IMG/VR virus record: IMGVR_UViG_3300048009_000449
Span: 1 to 49,043 of that record
Origin: a virus
Strand: one strand, 5' to 3'
Length of the DNA: 49,043 nucleotides
A program made the position numbers and the translations under genes. Every line of letters begins with the position of its first letter. The first letter of the stretch is position 1. The notes beneath the pieces are model-generated. The model was not told where the DNA came from, ran no database searches, and saw only the letters and a program-made list of their open reading frames with translations. Of the stretch, positions 8,078 through 18,246 are shown piece after piece.

Positions 8078-8093
8078 TTTATTTTCCTTTTTA

Positions 8094-8108
8094 TATATAT
8101 AAGTATAT
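8094..8108 (-). promoter_or_regulatory. second copy of the promoter-like 15-mer
   Basis: Identical to 4680-4694 and placed 16 nt before the 130-aa gene start. It directly follows the large hairpin at 8106-8142, overlapping its 3' arm by three bases. Confidence 0.4.
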
Positions 8109-8142
8109 AGGTTGTTCCCCAAACGGAAAACAATCACCTATA
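8106..8142 (-). promoter_or_regulatory. strong imperfect hairpin upstream of the 130-aa gene
   Basis: On the transcribed strand 16 base pairs can form: TATAGG with CCTATA, one T-A pair, a 2-nt GA bulge, TTG with CAA, and TTTTCC with GGGGAA including two G-U pairs, closed by a GTTT loop. It is the most stable-looking hairpin outside the two terminators but has no T run after it. The ATATTTATA motif (8139-8147) overlaps its 5' foot. It may be a weak or factor-dependent terminator, a 3'-end stabiliser for the fibre transcript, or a processing site. Confidence 0.45.
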
Positions 8143-8147
8143 AATAT
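8139..8147 (-). promoter_or_regulatory. intergenic ATATTTATA motif
   Basis: Coding-strand ATATTTATA 61 nt before the 130-aa gene, overlapping the 5' foot of the 8106-8142 hairpin. Confidence 0.4.
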
Positions 8148-8172
8148 AACCATTTTTAGTTAAACACAAATA

Positions 8173-8415
8173 TTAAGATATACTTCCAGAAGTTTCTACA
8201 AAACTTGATGATACGTGATTCCAAGCTTCTATTACGAATGCAGATTCACTAGCTATCAAATGTGCTTCATTGAAACCATCGTAGTGAACATCTTCATGCC
8301 TTCTACTAATTTCAACACCATCTTCCATAAAAGAAACTCTCTTTACAACATCTATTGAAGGATTTTGTACGTTTATTTCTAATTTGTTTAAAACTACTAA
8401 TTTTTCTAATGCCAT
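8173..8415 (-). CDS. small conserved phage protein downstream of the S74 fibre
   Basis: An 80-aa protein (MALEKLVVLNKLEINVQNPS) with a central R-x-SFMEDGVEISRRHED stretch. The pattern of a beta strand followed by a DGVEIS-type turn and a region mentioning a preceding base (here HLIASESAFVIEAW) recurs in small phage tail-region proteins of unknown function. It starts 4 nt after the fibre stop, so it is surely in the same transcript. The last residues, SSSFVETSGSIS, resemble the Ser/Gly style of the fibre proteins. I cannot assign a role. Confidence 0.7.
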   Translation of the reverse strand: MALEKLVVLNKLEINVQNPSIDVVKRVSFMEDGVEISRRHEDVHYDGFNEAHLIASESAFVIEAWNHVSSSFVETSGSIS

Positions 8416-8419
8416 TTTA

Positions 8420-8791
8420 TTATTTCTTTAATAATTCTTTCATCATCTCTTTTAATTCAGAGAGTTCTGACTTTAAATATTCAATTTCTTCTTTTTGTGA
8501 TTTAACTATATCATTTTGTTCGTTGATTGCGTTAACTAATAATGGAGTTAACCTATCGTAATCAACAGTCATATAATCATATCCCAATCTCTCAGCTTTT
8601 GGAGCAGGATGTACAATTTCAGGAAGAACTGATTTAACATCTTGTGCAGATACACCGACTTGTAGTTCAGTTCCATTCCATCCAATCATATTAGCTTCCT
8701 TATTGTTTCTATAATAGAAACCATTAAGTTTACCAACTTTTTCAAGAGCGTTTTCAATATCACCCTCTTTATCCTTTAATCTCATATCTGA
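8420..8791 (-). other. Peptidase_S74 intramolecular chaperone domain
   Basis: The last 123 codons of the 3159-aa fibre. They carry the family signature S-D-x-R-L-K at the domain start, a central GVSAQDVKSVLPEIV, then YDYMTVDYDRLTPLLVNAIN, and a Lys/Glu heptad tail. In this family (for example phage endosialidases and T5 L-shaped fibre) the domain trimerises the fibre and then cuts itself off before the Ser of the SD pair. All key residues I can check are present, so it should be active. Confidence 0.9.
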
Positions 8792-11700
8792 GTAGTAAGC
8801 TATTACGTTACCCTCAGCGTATAAGTTATCGTTAATTCTAAGACCCCAACTTTCAGTTCTTGCTTTCCAACTACCATTATAGTGAATGTAGAAGTGAGAG
8901 TTGTGAATAGCTTCACATAACCACTCATTGTTTACATCATTATATAAACCAGTTGAACTACTATTGTTGTGCATTAATAGTGAACGACCATTCATTGACC
9001 ATCCTTCCCATCCATTAATACTACCATAAGTAGCTACAGTACCATACTGTCCACCTTCATCTGCAACTGAACGTAATCCATATCCTCTATCTTGGAAGTA
9101 AAGACCTGTTGAACTTCTAGCTCTAAACCAGTTGTTTACATATATACTACTCATATTGGATGTAGATGCAGGGTCTGTGTAGTATCCAGTATTATTTGAA
9201 TCATAATATCTACCAGCATACATTGAACCACCATTACCACTATTCTCATCAAGAACAGGAATAGTTCTCCAACTTCTCCATCCACTCCAAGAACTTCTAA
9301 ATCTCAAGTTAGTAATTGGTCCACCAACCATCTGCCATCCGTAACCACCAGTGTTCGAACTACGATAGTGGAATGCCTGCATTCCTACCCAGTGAGATGT
9401 ACCTGATGGTTGATTAGGTGGATTACTCCAAGAATCGATGAAACCAGAACCCCAAGTTGAAACAACGTTCATATCTTGTCTACCCCAACCATAAGCACCA
9501 GTCCAATAGTTAGTATCACCAGTTTGACGAGGTCTAGCTCTATAATATTCACCACTATTTCTCGTATGACCTGGTAATCCCATCCAAGCCATTGTTCTAT
9601 TATTCACACCTTCAAATCTAGAACTATTTCCAGACGCTGGGTTCATATAGTAACCAGTGTTATTTGAATCATAGAAGATTGGTGCTCTTAATGAATCTCC
9701 AGCTTGTAGGTTGTAGTTAACATATACGTTATTTCCACCTAATGGGTCAGTAGAGTTGTTAACAGACATCACCTGCGTTGCCATATTGTAATCGTTGTAG
9801 AAACGCATACCATTGTAAGATGCGTTTGCCCCAAACTTAATACCAGTATGGAATGCGATTCTTAAATCAGGATATCTATAAGACCAACCACCACTTTCTC
9901 TAAAGATTGCATATGCTTCACTTCTATCAGATGACCAGAATATACCAAATCTATCATTAGATGATACTGAACCATCATTGATGAAGTAATTACCAGTTAC
10001 TCTATTAAATCTAGAATCACCAGAACCACTACCAAAATAATATGCGGTATTACTTCTATCATAGAAAATGTTAGCTCTTACATCATTCATATAAGATGTA
10101 GAAGCAAAGTTACCATAATAAGAAGTACTATTTCTATCATAGTAAATATCTGCTTGCATTGAACCATTTACATAAACAGTTCCACCAGTATACCAGTTTA
10201 GGTACATACTTCTTCCACTTCTCGCATCTAAGTGTAAGTTACCATTTGTTGAAGCAACTTGTGCGTAAGAACTAGTCCATCTACCATTACCACCAACTGC
10301 AAGATATTCACCCCAACTTTGATTTGGTCCAAATAATGCTCCACCTCTCATACGAAGTGCTGTATTAGATGTTGAATTAGGGTCTATATAATATCCAGTA
10401 TCATTTGAATCATAGAAGATTGGTGCTCTCATCGAACCTCTAGCTAAACCATATCCACTACGAGTTGCTAATTCCCAAGTTCCGTTGTACATTAACTCTA
10501 CATAAGAGTTTCTCAACATATAGATAGCCCACTCATTTTCAATATCATTATAGATACCTGCTGCGTTTGAATGGTCATGCATAAACACCCAATTTCCATT
10601 AATTGAGTATCCACCCCAACCACCTCTAGTGCTTGAGGTTTGAACAGTACCATAGTTACCAGTTACTGTATCTCTACCTACTCTGAATTCCAATGAACTA
10701 CCATCAGTATAGAAATAAGTACCATTATCATTTGCGTGTCTAATTGCCCAACTTCCACCAGCATCTAATAAACCAATTTCGTTTGAATTAGTTGCGTATA
10801 GATAACCCCTAACAGAGTTACCAGAAGTTGTTAACATAATTTGTGATGTAGAAGAACTACCAGAATATAATCTAAATCTAGATGATGAATCAGAATACCA
10901 ATGCATTCCAGTTGCTTGGTTATATAAACCTTCACCACTATTATCGTTTCTGAACCAGTTTCTTGCGTAGATTTCAGTTGCTCTTAAACCACTATTAAAG
11001 TTTGAGAAAGATGCAGGGTCTACATAATATCCAGTATTGTTATAATCATAATAGATTGGTGAACGTACTTGTGAGAATGCATATACAATACCATTTGTAT
11101 CTACTCTAAATCTTTCAGCTGATGAACCATTCCATACTCTGAATCTTCTATTAGAATAGTAGTTTACATAAATATCATTTCCGTTATATGCATCAATATG
11201 GAAGTTACCACCCATATAAATTCTACCACTTCCATTAACCGAAGTTAGAGTAGCACCATTTTCAACTTGAATGTTATTTGTTCTAACATTTCTCATTCGA
11301 GCATCACCTTGTGAACTACCAAAGTAGTATGCGGTGTTTTCTCTTTCGTAGAAAATGTTAGCCCTTAAATCATTCATATATGAAGTAGAAGCAAAGTTAC
11401 CATAGTAACCAGTATTATTTGAATCATAGAACACATCAGCTGCTAGTGATGTTTCGGTTTTATAAATGATAGAATCTCCAGAAAAATCTGATATATTAGT
11501 TACACTTGGTGATTTATTTATATATGCCCAACTTCTAGAAGGTGTACTATCAGTATAAGTTACAGCTCTAGTAGTTCTAACTCTTGCTTTTACCTGAGTG
11601 TAGTATCTTACATCTACATAAACAGGTACATATCTAATATCTCCACTAATTGTTACAGGTGAACCAATCGTTACTCTAAAATGATTGTTACCATAGACAT

Positions 11701-14700
11701 TAGCATCAACTAATCTTACTTGATATGCGTTATAATATCCCCAAAATACTTGGTATGTCTTTTTAGAACCTCTACCATAATATTGTTCGTGTAATTCTAC
11801 TTCAAATGTACCAGTACCATTCCAATCGTTCCAATCCATTGAAATCCTAGCAATTTCAAATCTACGAGCTTGAGTACCACTTGCACTTAATGTTGAGTTG
11901 ATAGCTATTGTTTTATGAACATCTATTTCATAATCATCACCTAAATCAACAGTACCATTTAAGTTTAATGTACCTTGTACAGTTAAGTTATTAAGATTAG
12001 TAAGTGAATTAGGGTCAACATAATATCCACTATCATTGTAATCATACATTATAGGTGTTCTAACTCTTGCGTTAAAACTACCTACTTCGGCTGAAAGTTG
12101 TGCGTTTCTAGCTCCAGTATCACCATAGAATGTAAATTCTGCACCAGTTCCATCAGGATTAGAATCAGATACTCTAATTTCAGCATCAAATGATGTATTG
12201 ATGAATCCGATTCTATTACCTGCTAAGGTAAGAGTATTCATATGAGATTGACCTGCTGGATTTACATAATATCCAGTATTATTGTAATCATAGAATTGAG
12301 TACCTCTAACATCAGAACTAAATACTGCTCTACTTGAGATTGCTGCTCTAAATGAACCATTATTGATAATCAATAAACCATGGTCATTTAAGTTGTTAGC
12401 TCCACCTAATGAACCTGCGTTTGGATGAGACCAATATAAACCATATGCGTTATTTGTAGCATTACCATCTTGTGCGATAGAATACTGGTCATCCATATTA
12501 AAGATAGTTTGTAATCTTGTAGATGTATATGTACCAGTGATACCAATACCATAATTAGTCATTCTTATAGTATCGTATATTTCAATTTCGTTTACTCTTG
12601 ATGTACCATTCGGATTTAGATATCTTGATGTAGTATCTTTATCATAGAATATAGATGCTCTAACATCACCCTGTCTTAATTCAGTACCACCATTAATGTA
12701 CATCATCTTGTTGGTATAGAATGAACCTCTATCGGTGTACATATGAAGATGTGAAGTATTCATTGCTCCAAAATCAACATATCCACTATTTGATTGTATT
12801 CTTAATGCGTTACTATCACCACCTTCAATGTATGGATATCTTTGGTCAGTTAAGTTATGAACATATGAAGCATTATTAGTATAACTACCATGTAATCTTA
12901 ATCTACCAAGACTCTGCTCTGATTTGTAAAGTTTTAATCCACAATAATGAGTTACACCCACATTTGATGAATAATTAAAAAGAAGTACTGGTCTAGCGTA
13001 TTGAGCATCTGCATGGAATCCTGTACCTTTTATTTTTCCAGTTACTTTATACCAACCATTTGTATTAGAGTTAGTATCAAATTGATTTCCACCAGAACCC
13101 CAATATCTTTTAGAGTTACCATATGATGATTTATTTCTATCATACATTGTCCAACCCATATATAATCTTTGGTTGCTATCACCACCATCAATTACTTTAA
13201 CCCAAACTTCAAAAGTATATTGAGATTCTTTATCAATCTTAATATATCTACCATCATCAAATCCTAAATAACCAGTAACTTTAAATGCTCCTTCTGCCGG
13301 TGCAGTACTATCATCTACTTTAGTTACCTTAGTTGATGTTGTACCAAGTTGTGCTCTTACTTCAGCATCAGTCATTGAATCAGTAATATTGTAGAATGAA
13401 CCATTCTCAATATTTGCTACATAATTTTCAAGATTACCACCAGTAAGAACGTTGTATCCACCAACAGTTAATCCGTTAAATACAGAAGTTCCAGCAGGAT
13501 TTGCGTAATAGTTTGTATCATTTCTATCATACATTATAGGAACATCAAGTCTAGAATTAATCAGAACTTGTCCATCTCCTCTAATGATTTGATTCCATGT
13601 ACCACCTAAACCACCATCTCTGAATGAAATATCTTCACCACCTGATGTTGCTATAATTAAATGAGCATCGTTTGTATCAGTTGCTTGAAGATATCCTCTT
13701 TGATTTCCAGCTGATGTGTATAAATAAATTGGTGCTCCACTTTCTAATCTTAACTGATTATTAATTTCAGTACGATACATTTGTGTAGTACCATCTCCAT
13801 GAAAGTAATATCCACTATTATTTGAATCATAGAAAATAGGTGCTCTGGATGATGCGGATGACCAACTATTACCTGATGTATCTACTCTGAATCTAAATGT
13901 AGTACCTTGAGTAAATTGTAAATTACCCGATGAATTACTCATATTATCAGGAGATTCATAGATTCTCCAATCATTACCATTTAACCATTGGATACCTTCA
14001 CTAGCACCAGGATCATTTATTGTAATATGATTAACATTACTTAAAGTACCATTATTCATATTGATATTCAACATCGAAGATGTTCCAGCTGGGTCTACAT
14101 ATCTTCCCGTATTATTTGTATCATAAAAGATTGGTGCACGAACACTATCATTAAATTGTCCTAAACCAGCAGCTGAGATACTAGCAGCATTACCACTACC
14201 CACTCTTCTGAATATCCAACCTCTATTAGAAGTGTTACTCATTGTAAAGTATGTAGCCCAATCACCAGTTACACCACCATGTGTTCCTAAACTTGTACCT
14301 GTGAATAAAATACCATAAGTAGGTTCACCTGCTGAATATCCTCCATATAAAGATATACCATCTCTTGTTCCACTACTACTATTGTTTATACCAAAGTGAT
14401 TAACATTGAGATTATTTAAATTTGATGTAGATGCGAAATCACCATAATATCCAGTATCATTTACATCATTAAATCTACTAGCCCAAAATTCACCAGTTGA
14501 ATAAAGAATTTTATTATTTCTTACTCTTAGGTAAGTACCATCGGTCATATACCAACCACCACCCCATCCGAATCCAAGTTCTTCATCTTTAAGGAATGTT
14601 GATGTACCTCTACCAATTACAATAGCATCGTTATTATTTTTTAACTGAATTGAACCATCGATATGTAGTACATTATTAGTATTTGAACCTACTATTGGAG

Positions 14701-17700
14701 TATTATCGTTTATAGTATATGTTGGTGATGCATCTCCAACAATTAATTGTCCTTCAGTATATGTTTGAGTACTCGAATCCCCTAATTCTACTTTATCTGG
14801 GTCAGTACCTTCATCCATTCTTATGATATTTCTACCACCAGCTACTAATTGTAAATCATCTCCTCTAAATCTAACATAAGTGTTATCATCACCATTATGT
14901 CTAATATATTCGTTTACTCTTAACTGAGAGAATACTACTGAATCGGATGTACGAACATTTTGATTCATTGCGTACAATTCGTTTGCACCATGACCAGTAT
15001 TTACAGTTGCGAATGTTACTGCGTCAGTTGTACGAACATTTTGATTCATTAGATAAACCTCAGTTGTACCTTGTCCAGTGTTGATATTTGCAGCAGTTAT
15101 TGTACCATTAAAGTCTACTTGGCTATTTGCATAAGAATAGCTAAATACTTCTGTATTTGTTCCGGCTTCCCTTCTAAAGAAAGTAATTCGGTCAGAACCC
15201 TCACCACTAATAAATGCAGGTGAATTATCTCCATTATAAGAAATACCACCACCATATGTTGCAGATTGTCCTACATAAAGATAACCTGTACCTTGACCAC
15301 TACCATAAGCCTCAAATCCAGCACGATATGAATCTCCTGCTAGTACTTGAATAGCAGTATTTGATTGTTTAGATGTAGTTCCTGCTACAATATTTCCAAG
15401 AGCCTCTAAATGAGAATCAGCAATCCAACTATCTCTACTTTCATTCCAAATAAATTGTTTAGTTGCTGATGAACCTCTTAAAACTTCAATACCAGCATTC
15501 TCCGATGGAGTACCTGATGTAAAGTTTGAATTAAGAGTAATAATATTATCTGCTAACTGAATAGTTTCGGTATTCACAATTGTTTGAGTACCTGTTACAT
15601 TCAGATTACCTGTTATGTTTAGAGTTGTTCCATCAAAAGTAAGATTACTTTCAACAGTTCCGTTTGGTGCTGAACCATTAAGTGTAATTACACCATTATT
15701 AGTAGTACCAGTTAATGCTAATAAACCAGAAGAACCTCCACTACCAGAAGTACCACTAGAACCAGAAGAACCTGATGTTCCTCCAGAACCACTTGTACCC
15801 CCAGAACCACTTGTTCCTCCAGAGCCGGATGTACCTCCACTACCTGAAGTTCCACTACTTCCACTTGAACCAGATGTACCACCACTACCAGCAGTACCAG
15901 ATGAACCAGAAGAACCTGATGTTCCTCCACTTCCCCCAGTTCCAGAAGTTCCACTACTTCCAGCTGAACCACTCGTTCCTCCACTACCTGATGTACCAGA
16001 TGAACCAGATGAACCTCCACTTCCTGATGTTCCACCACTTCCACTTGTTCCACTTGAACCAGAAGAACCTGATGTTCCATCATCTCCATCTACACCTTGT
16101 TCTCCATCAGCACCAGTTGCTCCACTTGTACCTGATGAACCTCCACTACCTGCAGTACCTGATGAACCACCACTACCACTTGTTCCAGAACTTCCACTTG
16201 AACCCGATGAACCAGAAGAACCTGATGTTCCTCCACTACCACTCGTTCCACTTGAACCCGATGAACCAGATGTACCCGGCGTACCACCCTCACCAGCAGC
16301 ACCATCTCTACCAGATGTACCACTACTTCCAGATGTACCAGATGAACCAGATGAACCCGATGTTCCATCTTCACCAGATGTACCACTTGAGCCGGATGAA
16401 CCAGATGAACCACTTGAACCAGAAGTTCCTCCACTACCAGAAGTACCAGGTGTACCACCTTCACCAGCAGCACCATCTTCACCTGAAGAACCAGATGAAC
16501 CAGATGTACCACTTGAACCAGAAGTTCCTCCACTTCCTGATGTACCATCAGTACCATCTACACCAGATGTACCATCATCACCATCAGCACCATCAACACC
16601 ATCAGCTCCATCGTTACCTGATGAACCAGATGAACCACTTGAACCAGAGGTTCCACCAGAACCACTACTTCCTCCACTTCCGCTTGTTCCACCACTTCCG
16701 CTTGTTCCTCCAGAACCAGAAGTTCCACCACTTCCACTTGTTCCACCACTTCCAGATGTACCAGAAGAACCTGATGTTCCACCAGAACCACTTGTTCCAC
16801 CAGAACCACTTGTTCCACCACTACCTGAGGTTCCTTCAGAACCATCAGTACCAGAACTACCACCAGAACCACTTGTCCCTCCAGAACCAGAAGTACCTGA
16901 AGAACCAGAAGTTCCTCCAGTTCCAGCAGTTCCACTTGAACCTGAAGAACCAGATGTACCTCCACTACCGGAAGTACCACTTGTACCCGATGTACCAGCA
17001 GTACCAGCTGCAGGTTCCCATCCACCAGCAGTATAACGATAAATGTTAGTATCTGAAGTGTTATAATATAATTGTCCAACTACACCACCAGAAGGTGCTG
17101 AATTAAAGACTGGAATTACTACCGAATCTTTAATTAATACTGAACCTGTAAATTGGTGTGTATCGGTTGATTCATCACCAAACACATTCGAACCCGATGC
17201 GTAAATTACTGATGATGAAATAAATGTTGTTAATAATTCTTGAGAAGTTATTCTTCCCGCTACTGATAAATTATTACCAATAGTTAAATTGTTTTGTATA
17301 TCTGCTGAACCTGTTACTGTTAAATCGGTTCCTACTTGTGCAGTTGCTTTGAATATACTACTACCAGTTACGATAAGATAATCCCTTACAGTTACACCAG
17401 CTTCTACTCTTAAACCACCATCAGGTGAAATTATAGCTTCTACTGAACCTGATTTTAATCTATCTATATCACCTAATGCATCAGCTGGGATGTTGTATAA
17501 TCCACCACCATCACCTCTATATATCGATGCTGACATTTCACCTTCAATATCAATATCTCCAGTTGATGTTACATTACCATCTATGTTTGTAGGTACATTT
17601 ACTTCGAATGAAGTACCATTTAAAACTGATGCGGTTGCTGAACCTTCAGCTATTCTACCAATATCACCAGTAAGTGCAGTAGTTGGAATACTTTCTAATT

Positions 17701-17899
17701 GAGAACCATCTCCTTTGAATGAACCAGTAAAAGAACCAGTAAATGATGATGCAGTTATTCCGCTTTCAACATTCAAAGACGTATTAATATCAACCGATGA
17801 GGTTGATATGTTTAATTGTTCTACACCTTGAACATCAATCGAAAGTAAACTTTGACTGACCTGATTGATTCCGTTTGGGTTCTTTCCTCCGTATTCCAT
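8420..17899 (-). CDS. giant tail fibre with collagen-like stalk and self-cleaving S74 chaperone
   Basis: This 3159-aa protein reads as a trimeric fibre. Residues 1-298 are N-terminal beta-rich attachment modules, including an FISSSVIYASGSNVFG module also found in the 3720-aa protein. Residues 299-725 are Gly-X-Y repeats nearly free of proline. A long shaft follows with 15 modules of the FYDSNNTGYYVDPAST type. Inserted are a jelly-roll-like domain (about residues 1480-1660), a beta domain (about 1990-2140) and a Trp/Gly-rich region ending SGWRSWRTIPVLDE (about 2760-2880) that resembles a pyocin-knob fold, all candidate glycan binders. Residues 3037-3159 are a Peptidase_S74 intramolecular chaperone: the SDMRLK motif starts at Ser3037, the expected self-cleavage residue, and the protein ends in a coiled coil. 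The chaperone should be released after trimer folding. The start follows AGAGGT. Confidence 0.9.
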   Translation of the reverse strand: MEYGGKNPNGINQVSQSLLSIDVQGVEQLNISTSSVDINTSLNVESGITASSFTGSFTGSFKGDGSQLESIPTTALTGDIGRIAEGSATASVLNGTSFEVNVPTNIDGNVTSTGDIDIEGEMSASIYRGDGGGLYNIPADALGDIDRLKSGSVEAIISPDGGLRVEAGVTVRDYLIVTGSSIFKATAQVGTDLTVTGSADIQNNLTIGNNLSVAGRITSQELLTTFISSSVIYASGSNVFGDESTDTHQFTGSVLIKDSVVIPVFNSAPSGGVVGQLYYNTSDTNIYRYTAGGWEPAAGTAGTSGTSGTSGSGGTSGSSGSSGTAGTGGTSGSSGTSGSGGTSGSGGSSGTDGSEGTSGSGGTSGSGGTSGSGGTSGSSGTSGSGGTSGSGGTSGSGGTSGSGGTSGSGGSSGSGGTSGSSGSSGSSGNDGADGVDGADGDDGTSGVDGTDGTSGSGGTSGSSGTSGSSGSSGEDGAAGEGGTPGTSGSGGTSGSSGSSGSSGSSGTSGEDGTSGSSGSSGTSGSSGTSGRDGAAGEGGTPGTSGSSGSSGTSGSGGTSGSSGSSGSSGSSGTSGSGGSSGTAGSGGSSGTSGATGADGEQGVDGDDGTSGSSGSSGTSGSGGTSGSGGSSGSSGTSGSGGTSGSAGSSGTSGTGGSGGTSGSSGSSGTAGSGGTSGSSGSSGTSGSGGTSGSGGTSGSGGTSGSGGTSGSSGSSGTSGSGGSSGLLALTGTTNNGVITLNGSAPNGTVESNLTFDGTTLNITGNLNVTGTQTIVNTETIQLADNIITLNSNFTSGTPSENAGIEVLRGSSATKQFIWNESRDSWIADSHLEALGNIVAGTTSKQSNTAIQVLAGDSYRAGFEAYGSGQGTGYLYVGQSATYGGGISYNGDNSPAFISGEGSDRITFFRREAGTNTEVFSYSYANSQVDFNGTITAANINTGQGTTEVYLMNQNVRTTDAVTFATVNTGHGANELYAMNQNVRTSDSVVFSQLRVNEYIRHNGDDNTYVRFRGDDLQLVAGGRNIIRMDEGTDPDKVELGDSSTQTYTEGQLIVGDASPTYTINDNTPIVGSNTNNVLHIDGSIQLKNNNDAIVIGRGTSTFLKDEELGFGWGGGWYMTDGTYLRVRNNKILYSTGEFWASRFNDVNDTGYYGDFASTSNLNNLNVNHFGINNSSSGTRDGISLYGGYSAGEPTYGILFTGTSLGTHGGVTGDWATYFTMSNTSNRGWIFRRVGSGNAASISAAGLGQFNDSVRAPIFYDTNNTGRYVDPAGTSSMLNINMNNGTLSNVNHITINDPGASEGIQWLNGNDWRIYESPDNMSNSSGNLQFTQGTTFRFRVDTSGNSWSSASSRAPIFYDSNNSGYYFHGDGTTQMYRTEINNQLRLESGAPIYLYTSAGNQRGYLQATDTNDAHLIIATSGGEDISFRDGGLGGTWNQIIRGDGQVLINSRLDVPIMYDRNDTNYYANPAGTSVFNGLTVGGYNVLTGGNLENYVANIENGSFYNITDSMTDAEVRAQLGTTSTKVTKVDDSTAPAEGAFKVTGYLGFDDGRYIKIDKESQYTFEVWVKVIDGGDSNQRLYMGWTMYDRNKSSYGNSKRYWGSGGNQFDTNSNTNGWYKVTGKIKGTGFHADAQYARPVLLFNYSSNVGVTHYCGLKLYKSEQSLGRLRLHGSYTNNASYVHNLTDQRYPYIEGGDSNALRIQSNSGYVDFGAMNTSHLHMYTDRGSFYTNKMMYINGGTELRQGDVRASIFYDKDTTSRYLNPNGTSRVNEIEIYDTIRMTNYGIGITGTYTSTRLQTIFNMDDQYSIAQDGNATNNAYGLYWSHPNAGSLGGANNLNDHGLLIINNGSFRAAISSRAVFSSDVRGTQFYDYNNTGYYVNPAGQSHMNTLTLAGNRIGFINTSFDAEIRVSDSNPDGTGAEFTFYGDTGARNAQLSAEVGSFNARVRTPIMYDYNDSGYYVDPNSLTNLNNLTVQGTLNLNGTVDLGDDYEIDVHKTIAINSTLSASGTQARRFEIARISMDWNDWNGTGTFEVELHEQYYGRGSKKTYQVFWGYYNAYQVRLVDANVYGNNHFRVTIGSPVTISGDIRYVPVYVDVRYYTQVKARVRTTRAVTYTDSTPSRSWAYINKSPSVTNISDFSGDSIIYKTETSLAADVFYDSNNTGYYGNFASTSYMNDLRANIFYERENTAYYFGSSQGDARMRNVRTNNIQVENGATLTSVNGSGRIYMGGNFHIDAYNGNDIYVNYYSNRRFRVWNGSSAERFRVDTNGIVYAFSQVRSPIYYDYNNTGYYVDPASFSNFNSGLRATEIYARNWFRNDNSGEGLYNQATGMHWYSDSSSRFRLYSGSSSTSQIMLTTSGNSVRGYLYATNSNEIGLLDAGGSWAIRHANDNGTYFYTDGSSLEFRVGRDTVTGNYGTVQTSSTRGGWGGYSINGNWVFMHDHSNAAGIYNDIENEWAIYMLRNSYVELMYNGTWELATRSGYGLARGSMRAPIFYDSNDTGYYIDPNSTSNTALRMRGGALFGPNQSWGEYLAVGGNGRWTSSYAQVASTNGNLHLDARSGRSMYLNWYTGGTVYVNGSMQADIYYDRNSTSYYGNFASTSYMNDVRANIFYDRSNTAYYFGSGSGDSRFNRVTGNYFINDGSVSSNDRFGIFWSSDRSEAYAIFRESGGWSYRYPDLRIAFHTGIKFGANASYNGMRFYNDYNMATQVMSVNNSTDPLGGNNVYVNYNLQAGDSLRAPIFYDSNNTGYYMNPASGNSSRFEGVNNRTMAWMGLPGHTRNSGEYYRARPRQTGDTNYWTGAYGWGRQDMNVVSTWGSGFIDSWSNPPNQPSGTSHWVGMQAFHYRSSNTGGYGWQMVGGPITNLRFRSSWSGWRSWRTIPVLDENSGNGGSMYAGRYYDSNNTGYYTDPASTSNMSSIYVNNWFRARSSTGLYFQDRGYGLRSVADEGGQYGTVATYGSINGWEGWSMNGRSLLMHNNSSSTGLYNDVNNEWLCEAIHNSHFYIHYNGSWKARTESWGLRINDNLYAEGNVIAYYSDMRLKDKEGDIENALEKVGKLNGFYYRNNKEANMIGWNGTELQVGVSAQDVKSVLPEIVHPAPKAERLGYDYMTVDYDRLTPLLVNAINEQNDIVKSQKEEIEYLKSELSELKEMMKELLKK
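15725..17005 (-). repeat. collagen-like Gly-X-Y tract of the 3159-aa fibre
   Basis: About 427 residues (299-725) of Gly every third position, with X and Y mostly Ser, Thr, Gly or Ala and occasional Glu/Asp-rich patches such as GVDGADGDDGTSG. Proline is nearly absent (only two GTPGTSG units). This explains the long proline-rich open frames on the opposite strand. Confidence 0.95.
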
Positions 17900-17909
17900 T
17901 AACCTCTAT

Positions 17910-18242
17910 TTATGATATCTCTAATACTGATAAAATAACATCTGCTGAATTATCAACATTTGATGTTACAGTTATCGAATCACTTGCTTCTAAAACTACT
18001 TTTTGGTCACCACCAACTAAAACTGCCGATGAACCATTTGGTATAACTGCTCCTTTTACTAAATATTTAGTAACTCCAGCAGAACTATCAGTTATTTGTA
18101 CATCTACATAAATATTTGTAGATATAATATTAGCTACATTTACACCAATAACAGTAGTTGCTGTAGCAGCTGGTGTTGTGTAAACACCTAAACCACCTGT
18201 TCCTGCAGGTCCTTTTATACTATTTTTAAATACATTTGCCAT
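17910..18242 (-). CDS. small virion-type protein sharing a domain with the 286-aa protein
   Basis: A 110-aa beta-rich protein starting MANVFKNSIKGPAGTGGLGV. It has the form of a single domain common in tail regions of marine phages: VYTTPAATATTVIGVNVAN, a VDVQITD strand, then VIPNGSSAVLVGGDQKVVLE and a final ADVILSVLEIS. It probably forms a beta sandwich on the virion, but its role is unknown. The same two halves occur in the 286-aa protein at 31220-32080, separated there by a 175-residue insertion. It starts 4 nt after the preceding gene with a GGATAAAGAT ribosome site overlapping that stop, and ends 10 nt before the giant fibre gene. Confidence 0.8.
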   Translation of the reverse strand: MANVFKNSIKGPAGTGGLGVYTTPAATATTVIGVNVANIISTNIYVDVQITDSSAGVTKYLVKGAVIPNGSSAVLVGGDQKVVLEASDSITVTSNVDNSADVILSVLEIS

Positions 18243-18246
18243 ATCT

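Noticed and set aside
8078-8137. An upstream start adding 20 codons to the 130-aa gene
   Set aside because: The extension runs through a hairpin and the AT-rich 15-mer, while AAGGA is placed properly for the start at 8077.
15615-17036. A 473-codon plus-strand open frame, rich in Pro, Glu, Val and Leu
   Set aside because: It is the antisense of the Gly-Ser-Thr codons: GGT/GGA read backwards gives Pro-type codons without stops. It has no ribosome site or known domain.
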